A stretch of 17,932 nucleotides of DNA, from the NCBI GenBank assembly GCA_002770795.1, contig PCTP01000204.1, forward strand, positions 1 through 17,932, in the 5' to 3' direction. The stretch is from Gammaproteobacteria bacterium CG22_combo_CG10-13_8_21_14_all_40_8 (lineage in GTDB: Bacteria; Pseudomonadota; Gammaproteobacteria; Enterobacterales; GCA-002770795). This document shows, piece after piece, positions 7,802 through 16,774 of the stretch. The notes under the pieces were generated by a model. The model made no database searches. It was given only the letters and a program-made list of their open reading frames with translations, and was not told where the DNA came from. The translations under genes were made by a program, and so were the position numbers. Within the stretch, counting starts at the first letter, position 1. Each line of letters starts with the position of its first letter.

Positions 7802-8884
7802 TTATAGCGCTTTTGCTGCCTGAGCAAAACGATGCATATAGGCCACAAAATGTCTGGCAAGCTGTTCTGGTGTGCCTGTCAGGTTGGATAAACCCGCTTT
7901 ACGCACATCTTCTGGCATTGCACTAGAAGCACAGGTGTCGTTGTTTTGTGTCCATACACTGTGCCCAGCTTTTTTCATCGCTCTCGAGCCTTCAACAGCA
8001 TCTCCAGCCATACCGCTGAAAACAATCGCTCCACTATTATCCCAGACTTTTGCCACTTCTTTCATCACATCATCTATACAGGGTGAATAGGGGGCAGTCC
8101 AGCGTGCTCTTGTGGTTAATACTGTGCCATCAGGCATAAAATAAAGTCTTGATTCCACCGGCGCAATAATAATTTCACCAATTTCTACTGGTCGACGATT
8201 CTCGGGTAAGTGAACTTTCAAAGAAGAGTAATCTTCAATGATTTTGCATAATACGGGGATAAAGTTTTTATCGATGTGTTGAGCTAATACAAAGCTTGCG
8301 TCTACCTTATCAGGCAATGTTTGTAAAAAGAGTTTTAAAGAGGCTGGGCCTCCCAATGAGGCCGCTAAAACCCAAAGTGGAAATTCAGATTTGAATTGAG
8401 ACTTGGGTTCATCGGTTTTTGTAACATCTTGATTTTTTTCAGTTTCTGACTGTTTTTCTGGTTGTGTGGAACTGCCAAGGCTTTTTTTCTTTAGTGAATG
8501 AACTGGTGTTGATGCTATGGGTTTTTGGTAGGTAACAATGGTGGCTTCAGTTTCTGCTAAAACCAATTCACCTAATCTAACAATGAGTTTTCGTACCCAA
8601 AAGTCTGGATGTGATTGACGATGTATAGCAGGCTGTTCGTTGATAAAAACGGGTACCCGAGCTTCTTCTAATAAAATATCGAGTGAGTCAGACCAATCAT
8701 CTTCTTTGAGATCAACCAGCCAAACATCTAAATTTGAGGTGGCGCAGTGGGCTGACTTTAATTGTGACAATGAAATTTTATGGGCAAATTCAACGCCATT
8801 TTTTGAGAGCAGGCTGTCCAACTTATGGCTGGCTTCAAGTTCTGAAGCCACCAAACCTACTCTAAGAACAATATCTGCTATCAT
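7802..8884 (-). CDS. chpB: CheB-type protein-glutamate methylesterase ChpB
   Basis: This 360-residue enzyme should remove methyl groups from receptor glutamates, here probably those of PilJ, and so oppose PilK. The catalytic domain spans about 168-350. Its Ser-His-Asp triad is intact: S176 in AASLGGP, H203 in AQHIDKNF, and D295 in SGMAGDAVEG. Residues 1-110 look like a degenerate receiver domain. D58 sits at the phosphoacceptor position (VWLVDLK), but the usual acidic pair near the N-terminus is missing (VGLVASE), so regulation by phosphorylation is doubtful. A charged linker rich in Ser, Lys and Glu (about 122-166) joins the halves. The ATG lies three bases after the chpA stop, so translation is probably coupled. 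A soluble cytoplasmic protein is expected. Confidence 0.92.
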   Translation of the reverse strand: MIADIVLRVGLVASELEASHKLDSLLSKNGVEFAHKISLSQLKSAHCATSNLDVWLVDLKEDDWSDSLDILLEEARVPVFINEQPAIHRQSHPDFWVRKLIVRLGELVLAETEATIVTYQKPIASTPVHSLKKKSLGSSTQPEKQSETEKNQDVTKTDEPKSQFKSEFPLWVLAASLGGPASLKLFLQTLPDKVDASFVLAQHIDKNFIPVLCKIIEDYSSLKVHLPENRRPVEIGEIIIAPVESRLYFMPDGTVLTTRARWTAPYSPCIDDVMKEVAKVWDNSGAIVFSGMAGDAVEGSRAMKKAGHSVWTQNNDTCASSAMPEDVRKAGLSNLTGTPEQLARHFVAYMHRFAQAAKAL

Positions 8885-8887
8885 GTT

Positions 8888-11800
8888 TTAGCGACCTATC
8901 AGGTCCTCAATAGCTTTTAATAAATCCACTTCGTTGAAAGGTTTACCCATATATTCATTGACACCAATCGCTTTGGCTCGTGCTTTATGCTTATCACCCG
9001 TTCTCGAAGTGATCATGATGATGGGGATGTTTTTGAGGCGATCATCATGGCGGATCAGAGTCGCTAATTCGAAACCATCCATTCTAGGCATTTCAATATC
9101 TAAAAGCATCACGTCAGGGAGCCTATCGTGAAGAACATTCACTGCATCCACACCATCTTTTGCAGTCATGACATCAAAGTTGTTTCGTTGCAATAAGCGG
9201 GTCGTGACTTTTCTCACGGTAATTGAGTCATCCACAACCATCACAACGGGTTGTTTGTGCTCTTCTGCTTCCTGAAGTTTTGTTCTTTCTTCTTGGGCAA
9301 TTGTTATAGGCGCATCAGCTCTTCTTAGCAATGCGGGTAGATCTAAAATCAGTACGATATTACCATCACCTAAAATAGTGGCTCCAGAAATTCCTGAGAT
9401 CATGGAAAGCTGTGTGCCTACGGATTTTACCACCACTTCTCTACTACCCAATAGTTCATCCACTTGCATGGCGACTGGGTGATCAACACCGTGCAGCAAT
9501 AGTAATGGGGCAGGTTTGGTTAAGCTTTCCAAATCCGGGTTTTTATCGTGATCGAGTAGTTTCCCCATGTAACGTAACTGGTAGGGTTCATCAGCATAGA
9601 TAAATTCTGGAGAATCTGCTTTGTAATATTCTTCCAATTCAAAAGGAGATACTCTTACAATACCTTCAATATTGGTGAGTGGTATGGCGTAGATTTCATC
9701 CCCATTTTTAACCATTAAGGCTTGGTTAACAGATACAGTGAATGGTAGTCTAATAGTGAAAGTGGAGCCCTTACCCACTTCTGCATTGATGTCTATGAGA
9801 CCCCCCATGTTTTTAATTTCACTATTTACCACGTCCATACCAACACCACGGCCAGATATTTGCGTAACTTTTTCAGCTGTACTAAATCCAGCTTCTAGGA
9901 TCATTAGTTGTAATTCGTGATCACTGAGCGTGGCATCAGCGGTAATTAAGCCTCTTTCTATTGCCTTCTTTCTGACAGCGTTTAGGTTGATACCTTGACC
10001 GTCATCTGATATTTCAACAACAACTTCCGCACCTTCTCGATAGAGCTTGATGCTAATTCTGCCTTTGTCAGATTTATTGGCTTGTAATCTTTTCGCAACG
10101 TCTTCAATACCGTGATCGATCGCGTTTCTAAGCATATGTTCGATAGGCGCAATCAGGCGTTCGAGAACAGTTCTATCCATTTCCCCATCCGCTTGAATCG
10201 TCAACTGAATAGGCTTATCTAATTCATCTCCAATTTGCTTAACCATGCGTCGTAAACGAGGCACGATGCTGGAAAATGGAATTAAGCGAGTTTTCATCAA
10301 GCGTTCTGATAATTCAGAATCAACGCGTGATTGTTGGAGTAGTAACAATTCAGCGTCAGCGGCCAAGGAGTCCAATGTGTCTTTGAGGTTGAGTAAGTCA
10401 CCGCTGGTTTCACCCAAGCCTTTGGTTAACTCTTGTTGACGAGTGTATCGATCCATTTCGAGGGGATCGAATTCTTCATCCTCGTCAAAGGCGCTAAATT
10501 GTTCTCTGCGATATTCAATTTGTGCTTCAGTTTCTATCTCTAGGTTTCTTACCTGTGCCCTAAGTCGAGCCACTGTCCCAGAAATCTCATCTAAGTTGAA
10601 TCTGAAGTTGTTTACTTGTTGCTCTAAACGCGCACGGAAAATACTGGTTTCACCGGCAAGGTTGACCAGCGTTTCGAGAGTATCTGCTCCCACTCGAATC
10701 ATTTCTCTGACTTGAGGGGCTGATGTTCTAGCCGCATTGGCAGCCTTTTGATCGGCTTTTGTTTCTTTTACTGGTTGTGGTAGTTTAATGACATTGCTGG
10801 TTGTTGATTGGGTAGCTGTTGTGAGTGCTCCATCTGTAGAATTTTCTTTGCCCTGTTCATGAGTTGAAGTTTCAGCCTGTTTGCCCGGTAGTTCTCCACC
10901 ATGAGCATATAAGTGTAAGCTGCGAATAAACTGATTAGCAGTTGAGACTTGTGATTTATTGACGATATCGTCAAGCATTGAGACCATAAGCTCACGGCCT
11001 TGTTCTGCCAACTCTAACAGTGTTTCATCTGCTTCACTTCTTCCATTGACTACTTTTTCAAATAAGCTTTCTAACTCATGACTAATATCTGCAAGAATGG
11101 TTATTCCAGATAATCTTGCGCCGCCTTTTAAGGTATGTAATTGACGTTGTAACAATTGGACGTGAGTTTTATTGCTGAGATCTTCACCCCAAAGTTGCAG
11201 TGTATCTTGTTGTTCGTTTAAGAGTTCACTGGCCTCTTCAATATAGATCTCAAGAATTTCAAAATCTTCATCTTCTAGCTCTAATTTGATGATTTCTTCA
11301 GTTAATTCCGTTGTAGAAATTTCAGTACTTGGAGCAGGTGCCTCAATTACATCTGCCAAGTCTTCGGAAGATGATAATTCTTCTGTTTCTAAGATCTCTT
11401 CTTCATCTAGCGAACTCTTATCTAGAGTTTCAACTAAATTAATTTCTTCTAAAATGGCATCAATAGAAGGTAGTTCTTTTTTGGCATGATGACATTGAAC
11501 CAGTTGATCAAGTACTGTGAAGGTTTTTTCAACGAGAGGTATAATTTCATCGGCCTGATGTTTTTCAATCAGATCTTCAAGTTGGTGAGATAGATTTCCT
11601 ACCACAGAAGCATTGGCTAATCTTGCCGCACCTTTTAATGTATGTAGTAGGCGCAACAATGATGCGGGTGATTCGGATTGATGAGGATCTAAAGACCATG
11701 CATCGACCACATCTACAGCTTCGAGTAATATATCATCGGCTTCTTCAAGGAATGATTCCATGATTTCAGCGGCTTCTTCATCTTCTTCAGAAAGTTCAAC

Positions 11801-14800
11801 CTGTTGCTCAGAGTCTAACGCTTCACCCTCTAATTGAGCGGAGTCGTCTTCTGCTTGTTCGTCACTGGTGAATGCGGGCTCTTCATCAAAATCCCTCTGT
11901 AAAATAGCTGCATCATCAGATAAACTCAGGGTTTCGTCTTCAGAGATTTCTTCATCGGTTAATTCAAGGACTTCTTCAGTATTAAATTCATCGGAAGGTT
12001 GCTCATGTTCGAGTTCAGTGTTTAATTCTTCTGCGTTAAGATCATCGACGAGTTCAAGGTCTTCTTCTTCAGAGGATTGTTCATCAATGATTTCGCTGTC
12101 TGCCGCATCGAAACTTTCAGCTTCAACTAATTCAGCTTCAACTAATTCAGCTTCAACTAATTCACCTTCGACTAAAGTATCTTCAACAAAAGTCTCTTCA
12201 ACTACAGCATCTTCAACTACAGCATCCTCAACTAATTCATCCTCAACCAAAGTTTCATCAATAAATGCTTCATCCGCTAATTCAATGACTTCTTCAGTAT
12301 TAAATTCATCGGAAGGTTGCTCATGTTCGAGTTCAGTGTCTAATTCTTTTGCGTTAAGATCATCGACGAGTTCAAGGTCATCTTCAGTATTGAATTCATC
12401 GAGCGATTGATCTTCCTCTACTTCAGTACTCAATTCGTGTGCATTGAGATCGTCGACTAATTCGATAGTTTCCTCAGTATCGAAACTATCTTCAGCTATA
12501 GAGTCTTCATCCGTTAACTCAAGGGCTTCTTCTTTTTCTTCTTCTTCGTTAAACTCCTCGTCAACTTGTTCCTCTTCACGCACAGGAGCAAATGTGCCCT
12601 CAACAAGTTCTACAACTTCATCTACAACTTCATCGACAACTTCATGTGCAATCTCTTTTGGAATCGTTTCTTCAACAGTATCTGATACGGCAGTAAAATA
12701 ACCTGTACTCTCAATGAAACTGTGAAGGGATGTGAGTAAATTATTGTCTACCTTAGGTCGTTGATTGGCTGCAATTCTGTCTAAACTATCGGTGATGGAG
12801 TTTAATCCTTCAACTAATAAATTAAAGCAGTCATCATTTACATAATGAGGATTTAATGCGACGGCCGCTAAAAGTGTTTGTAACGCCTTAGTATGGGTAT
12901 TGATTGGTGTGAAATTTAATTTTTCTGCATGATCAGAAATACAACCAATTTTTTGTACTAATAATGATTGCGCATCGTTGTCTGATGGAGCTGACATCCA
13001 ATGATCAATATCTTCAAGGGCATCATCTAATAGATCTTGTGAAAACTCTAGGAAGTTAACAATATCATCATCTTCTTCAGTATTTGCATCTGCCTGATCT
13101 GGTTCAAATGAGGGGAGCTGATTTTGGATGCTATTGATCCTTTGTAGCAATTCCTCATAATGCTCATCTCCAGACTCACTCTCAAAAACCGGCAATTGCT
13201 CTAGTTTCTCGGAAATGAAATCAGTGGCATCACCCAGCAGAGTTAAAGCATCTGCTTCTACAAAACTGGTTCTGGCATTCAACTGTCTAAAATAAGTTTC
13301 TAAGGGAGTGAATAGGGCTGAAATTTTAGCTGCCCCAGTCATATTGGCCGAACCTTTGATGGTATGTAAAGCACGCACTAATTCGTCTGTGGCTATTTTA
13401 TGGCCATCAGCAGCTAAGGCATCATCAATAAACTCATTGATTTCGTCTATATGGCTTTCAGTCTCGCTGACAAAAATTTCCAGTAAAGAAGTATCAAGAC
13501 GATGCTCATTACTCGCCTGAGAAACTGCTTCGCTGACTTCTTCTGGTTCAATATCTGTGAATGAATCAGTGGTTTCACCCTCTGTTATTTCATCTAGAAT
13601 CACATCCTCTGAACTAAATGCATCTTCTTCTGAGATGAACTCAGAAGTTTCCATATTATTGGATTCTGATTCTTCTTGAACAGCTTCCGAGCTAAACTCA
13701 TTTGACTCTTGAGCAGCAATGTTGATTTCGATTTCTTCATCGTTAATATCAAATTCTGTTGTAAACTCTTCAGTTTCTTCAAGTTGGCTATCACTTAAAT
13801 CATCAACACTGTCTTCAAGGCTTATTTGATCTTGTTCTGCAAGCTCTATTTGTTCTTCAGAAGGCGAACTGTCTTCAATCATTGAATCCGCAAGGGGATC
13901 GACTCGGTCCTCTTCATCAACCAGTTCTAGTTCATCACTGTGCATGAAATCCAGAGATTCAGTTAGTTCTGAGGCTTCAGTATCTACATCATCGAATGCA
14001 TCTGGAATAGTCGCATCAATTGGTTCTGGCTCTTCTGAATCACTAACCTCAAGATCGTCGATTTCTGGAGAGGCGAGTTCTAAATGCTCATCTTCCTCAG
14101 AATTTATTTCATGTTCGAAGGATGGTTCTTTCTCAACTTTTTCAAGCTCTAGCGTCTCTTCCTCTTCCTGGAATTCTTCGGATAAATCTTCAGAACTTTC
14201 ATCCAGGATTTCTTCAAAGGTGGCTTCTCGCTCTTCTCGCTCTTCCTGATCGTCAGTATCGACTGTGCTTGAAGAGACTTCTTCATCAGCGAAATCTAAA
14301 GAGTCTTCTGTTTCATTGTAATCTGTGCCTGATTGCTCAGCGTATTCTGTCAATGAAATTGCATCTTCATGAGAATCAATGGAGTCTTCATCCAATTCAA
14401 GAACTGTATCTTCCTCATCGGGCTCTACGACTTCTTCACTCACTTCTGATGTGACATTATGGATATCTTCTTCTGTTTGGATGCTCGAATCGACAGTTTC
14501 CGTTTCTGTTTCAGCTTTAGTATCAGTTGTGGCTTCAGTTGAGGAAGTGTCAACGGAATCAGATTGTGAAATGGAGGACTCCGCTTTTGTTGAAAGAGAG
14601 TTGAAGTAATGAATAAACTCATCGGTATTTAGTGAATTACCCGATTTGAATGCATCAATAAAGGATGGAAGTTGCTCGATAACTTCATCTATTTTATTGA
14701 CCATGCTAGTGGTTGGGTTAAGCGTACCAGCAATAATTTTGTTCAGGAAGTTTTCTACAGCCCAAGCTAATTCACCTATATCTTTAGCGCCAACTAAGCG

Positions 14801-16774
14801 CCCACTGCCTTTCAATGTATGGAAGGAGCGTCTGGTTGTGGTGAGAGCTTCGTTGTCGTTAAATTCACGTTTCCATAGTGGGAAAACTTGGTGCAAAGTT
14901 GCTAGAACATCTTCCGCTTCTTCGATGAAAATTTCGATGATTTCATCATCAATTAAATCGTCAGATTGAGAATACGAAGTGAGTTCAGGTTGAGAATAAC
15001 TAACAGGCTCTTCAATCTCAACTTGATCTGCAAGTTCGATTTCAACTTCATCTTCAACATCAGAGTCAATACTTATTTCAGGCTCTATCGAGCTTGGTAC
15101 CGCTTCTGCATATTGGGTTAAAGATTGTAAACTAGACTGGGCTGCAACTAAGATAGTATCTAAACTATGGCTTCCAGATTCATCGTAGCCTTCTAAGTAA
15201 TATTCTACGCCGGTCAACACATCTGCAAGTGCATCTAGTTCTTGTTGAGCGGGTAGGTTGTCACTTTGTAGCATGTTTTGTTCAACATAGCCTTTACAAG
15301 AGAGCATCATGCTGGCTAATTGAGGTAAATCTAATAATCTAAAGCCGCCTTCTGCGCCTCCTAACCAAGTGGGTACCTGCTCAATGGCACTTTTATCACC
15401 AGAGCTGGCCATAAAATCAACAATAGAATCTTGTGCTCTTTGTAAATTGACTCGGCATTCTTTAACAAATTGATATTGTGCTTCTAAGTATTCATGCTCT
15501 TTGGTTCTGGCTTGTGCATCTTCAATGGTTAGATCCTGTGAGCTGGCAGAGAGATCAGAAATACTGGCTTCTATTTGCAAAATAGAATCTGCAAAAGACA
15601 TGACCAAGTCATCTTCAACGGATGCATTATCAATTCTTCGTTGTTCCAATAAAGCTAACTGTTTTTTAAGGCTCTCTGAAGGGCCTGCAATGTTCATTAA
15701 AATTAAGGTATTTGAGATTTGTTTAAGTTGAGGCTCTAATCGGAATAATTCTTGATTTTGGTCAGCATTACCTCTCATTAAGAGATCTAAAGAGTCTTTG
15801 ACATTGTCAATATCATCCTTCAATGCTTCTGCAGCGGCATCCATTGCTTCATCACCTGCGCTGGTGAAGGCAACTTCACTGGTACCACTGGTGTTTTCTG
15901 CGGGTTTATCAAAAACCGACAGAATTTCAGTAATGCGAGGGTTTGAAAAACCATTGAGCTTAATGGTAGAAACCAGCTCTTGAATGAGGCTGGTTTCAAT
16001 TTCATCATTCAGCGCAACTTTCCCCGCTTCAGACAATCTCTTGAGTTGTTTGTCTACTTTGCCTAATAAAATTTTAGCGGATTTATTTTTATAGTTACCA
16101 TTAGATTCCAATGAGGCAACAAAACCGTCGGCTATATACCATAAGTAAGCAACGGGGTAGTTGTAACTAATCGCTTCTAAACGCTCAAGTACTTTGTGAA
16201 TGCGTTGTAAGCTTTCATGAATTTTTTGTTGTTTAATAACCCCTAACAGACCAAGTTGAAAATGGTGACGTAGCTTTTTCGTCAACTGAATAAAGGCATC
16301 TTCGGATTCAGGAAGTTCAAAAGAAATTGTTGGTTGAGGGAGTTTAAAGGTGGGTAAGTCTGATTCTTCCTCAATGGGAATAAGTTCTAAATTTTGTATT
16401 CTGCGTAATTGGTTGATGGTGTTATTGAGTAAGCTGGCTTTGTCACTCTGACCTGCGTACACTTTTTGTAAATATAAATTGAGCTGTAAAATACCACCCA
16501 TCAATGCATCAAATGAGATCTCATCTTTATTTATTTGGTTGGAATGCAGCGCTTTAGCAAAAGTCTCAAGGGCTTCTGTGAGTTGAACTGCGCCAGGAAG
16601 ACCTAATATTTGAAGCGTACCTAACACCTGATGTAATCCATCAACACAAAGTTGCATCTGTTGTTCTTCAGGTGAATCTACATAGGCTTCTAACGCTTGT
16701 CTGGCTTGATTTAGCGTTTTAGTGACTTCTTCTCTGACCCAACCTAATGCGACCTGATCGTTATTTGCGGCCAT
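8888..16774 (-). CDS. chpA: Giant hybrid chemosensory histidine kinase ChpA
   Basis: This is the kinase of the Pil-Chp pathway, 2628 residues long; P. aeruginosa ChpA is about 2470. The N-terminal 600 residues are FimL-like, with degenerate HPt-type helices, including LHQVLG with H48 but no lysine in the HxxKG motif. Four canonical HPt motifs follow: H652 (HTLKGSGR), H1137 (HTIKGSAN), H1711 (HTLKGAAR) and H1880 (HTLKGGAR). One HPt-like segment has Cys1278 at the acceptor position. Acidic linkers fill about 730-1088 and 1360-1662. The C-terminus has a CheA-type dimerisation region (about 2022-2175) and an ATPase domain with N-box N2217 and DDGQG at 2257-2261 plus GRGVGMDVV. A CheW domain (about 2349-2485) and a receiver with phosphoacceptor D2559 (LLDIEMPRMDG) complete it. 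The start overlaps the end of pilK by 14 bases. All catalytic motifs are intact. Confidence 0.96.
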   Translation of the reverse strand: MAANNDQVALGWVREEVTKTLNQARQALEAYVDSPEEQQMQLCVDGLHQVLGTLQILGLPGAVQLTEALETFAKALHSNQINKDEISFDALMGGILQLNLYLQKVYAGQSDKASLLNNTINQLRRIQNLELIPIEEESDLPTFKLPQPTISFELPESEDAFIQLTKKLRHHFQLGLLGVIKQQKIHESLQRIHKVLERLEAISYNYPVAYLWYIADGFVASLESNGNYKNKSAKILLGKVDKQLKRLSEAGKVALNDEIETSLIQELVSTIKLNGFSNPRITEILSVFDKPAENTSGTSEVAFTSAGDEAMDAAAEALKDDIDNVKDSLDLLMRGNADQNQELFRLEPQLKQISNTLILMNIAGPSESLKKQLALLEQRRIDNASVEDDLVMSFADSILQIEASISDLSASSQDLTIEDAQARTKEHEYLEAQYQFVKECRVNLQRAQDSIVDFMASSGDKSAIEQVPTWLGGAEGGFRLLDLPQLASMMLSCKGYVEQNMLQSDNLPAQQELDALADVLTGVEYYLEGYDESGSHSLDTILVAAQSSLQSLTQYAEAVPSSIEPEISIDSDVEDEVEIELADQVEIEEPVSYSQPELTSYSQSDDLIDDEIIEIFIEEAEDVLATLHQVFPLWKREFNDNEALTTTRRSFHTLKGSGRLVGAKDIGELAWAVENFLNKIIAGTLNPTTSMVNKIDEVIEQLPSFIDAFKSGNSLNTDEFIHYFNSLSTKAESSISQSDSVDTSSTEATTDTKAETETETVDSSIQTEEDIHNVTSEVSEEVVEPDEEDTVLELDEDSIDSHEDAISLTEYAEQSGTDYNETEDSLDFADEEVSSSTVDTDDQEEREEREATFEEILDESSEDLSEEFQEEEETLELEKVEKEPSFEHEINSEEDEHLELASPEIDDLEVSDSEEPEPIDATIPDAFDDVDTEASELTESLDFMHSDELELVDEEDRVDPLADSMIEDSSPSEEQIELAEQDQISLEDSVDDLSDSQLEETEEFTTEFDINDEEIEINIAAQESNEFSSEAVQEESESNNMETSEFISEEDAFSSEDVILDEITEGETTDSFTDIEPEEVSEAVSQASNEHRLDTSLLEIFVSETESHIDEINEFIDDALAADGHKIATDELVRALHTIKGSANMTGAAKISALFTPLETYFRQLNARTSFVEADALTLLGDATDFISEKLEQLPVFESESGDEHYEELLQRINSIQNQLPSFEPDQADANTEEDDDIVNFLEFSQDLLDDALEDIDHWMSAPSDNDAQSLLVQKIGCISDHAEKLNFTPINTHTKALQTLLAAVALNPHYVNDDCFNLLVEGLNSITDSLDRIAANQRPKVDNNLLTSLHSFIESTGYFTAVSDTVEETIPKEIAHEVVDEVVDEVVELVEGTFAPVREEEQVDEEFNEEEEKEEALELTDEDSIAEDSFDTEETIELVDDLNAHELSTEVEEDQSLDEFNTEDDLELVDDLNAKELDTELEHEQPSDEFNTEEVIELADEAFIDETLVEDELVEDAVVEDAVVEETFVEDTLVEGELVEAELVEAELVEAESFDAADSEIIDEQSSEEEDLELVDDLNAEELNTELEHEQPSDEFNTEEVLELTDEEISEDETLSLSDDAAILQRDFDEEPAFTSDEQAEDDSAQLEGEALDSEQQVELSEEDEEAAEIMESFLEEADDILLEAVDVVDAWSLDPHQSESPASLLRLLHTLKGAARLANASVVGNLSHQLEDLIEKHQADEIIPLVEKTFTVLDQLVQCHHAKKELPSIDAILEEINLVETLDKSSLDEEEILETEELSSSEDLADVIEAPAPSTEISTTELTEEIIKLELEDEDFEILEIYIEEASELLNEQQDTLQLWGEDLSNKTHVQLLQRQLHTLKGGARLSGITILADISHELESLFEKVVNGRSEADETLLELAEQGRELMVSMLDDIVNKSQVSTANQFIRSLHLYAHGGELPGKQAETSTHEQGKENSTDGALTTATQSTTSNVIKLPQPVKETKADQKAANAARTSAPQVREMIRVGADTLETLVNLAGETSIFRARLEQQVNNFRFNLDEISGTVARLRAQVRNLEIETEAQIEYRREQFSAFDEDEEFDPLEMDRYTRQQELTKGLGETSGDLLNLKDTLDSLAADAELLLLQQSRVDSELSERLMKTRLIPFSSIVPRLRRMVKQIGDELDKPIQLTIQADGEMDRTVLERLIAPIEHMLRNAIDHGIEDVAKRLQANKSDKGRISIKLYREGAEVVVEISDDGQGINLNAVRKKAIERGLITADATLSDHELQLMILEAGFSTAEKVTQISGRGVGMDVVNSEIKNMGGLIDINAEVGKGSTFTIRLPFTVSVNQALMVKNGDEIYAIPLTNIEGIVRVSPFELEEYYKADSPEFIYADEPYQLRYMGKLLDHDKNPDLESLTKPAPLLLLHGVDHPVAMQVDELLGSREVVVKSVGTQLSMISGISGATILGDGNIVLILDLPALLRRADAPITIAQEERTKLQEAEEHKQPVVMVVDDSITVRKVTTRLLQRNNFDVMTAKDGVDAVNVLHDRLPDVMLLDIEMPRMDGFELATLIRHDDRLKNIPIIMITSRTGDKHKARAKAIGVNEYMGKPFNEVDLLKAIEDLIGR
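11960..12061 (-). repeat. 102-base direct repeat, copy A (in chpA)
   Basis: This copy matches 12278-12379 over 102 bases with three mismatches by eye. It encodes an acidic segment around residues 1572-1605 of ChpA, including ELVDDLNAEELNTELEHEQ. The two copies start 318 bases apart (106 codons), so recombination between them would keep the frame and remove the pentapeptide array between them. Confidence 0.9.
12122..12256 (-). repeat. Nine 15-base tandem repeats encoding an acidic pentapeptide
   Basis: Nine consecutive 15-base units are present, with a plus-strand core of TTCAACTAATTCAGC. On the minus strand they encode ETLVE, DELVE, DAVVE, DAVVE, ETFVE, DTLVE, GELVE, AELVE and AELVE, about residues 1507-1551 of ChpA. 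The two units at 12122-12151 are identical, and the third differs at one base. Divergence rises towards 12256, which suggests recent expansion at the low-coordinate end. The unit length is a multiple of three, so copy-number change would not shift the frame. Confidence 0.92.
12278..12379 (-). repeat. 102-base direct repeat, copy B (in chpA)
   Basis: This is the partner of 11960-12061, with three mismatches. It encodes residues about 1466-1499 of ChpA (ELVDDLNAKELDTELEHEQ and following). Near identity at the DNA level, including synonymous positions, implies a recent duplication or gene conversion rather than selection on protein alone. Confidence 0.9.
12382..12469 (-). repeat. Older, diverged third copy of the chpA linker repeat
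   Basis: This 88-base stretch lies directly beside copy B with a 90-base period. It encodes ELVDDLNAHELSTEVEEDQ and a following DEFNTED, recognisably the same unit as copies A and B but with many base changes. It appears to be an older duplication. Confidence 0.75.
13512..14587 (-). other. Long acidic low-complexity linker of ChpA
   Basis: About 360 residues between the HPt at H652 and the HPt at H1137 consist mainly of Glu, Asp and Ser with almost no lysine, arginine or aromatic residues. No fold is apparent and it is probably disordered. A second such linker lies at about 11790-12695. The complementary strand shows Ser-rich open frames here that are only a by-product of this composition. 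Confidence 0.8.

Noticed and set aside
12122..12256. CRISPR-like array
   Set aside because: The 15-base units are contiguous with no spacers and are read in frame as protein.
11868..12701. Long Ser-rich open frames on the plus strand (180 and 85 codons)
   Set aside because: They are the complement of the Glu/Asp codons of ChpA. The low-complexity serine composition and lack of ribosome binding sites mark them as shadows.
13944..14609. Further Ser-rich and Leu-rich plus-strand frames opposite chpA
   Set aside because: Same cause: they mirror the acidic linker and have no family features.
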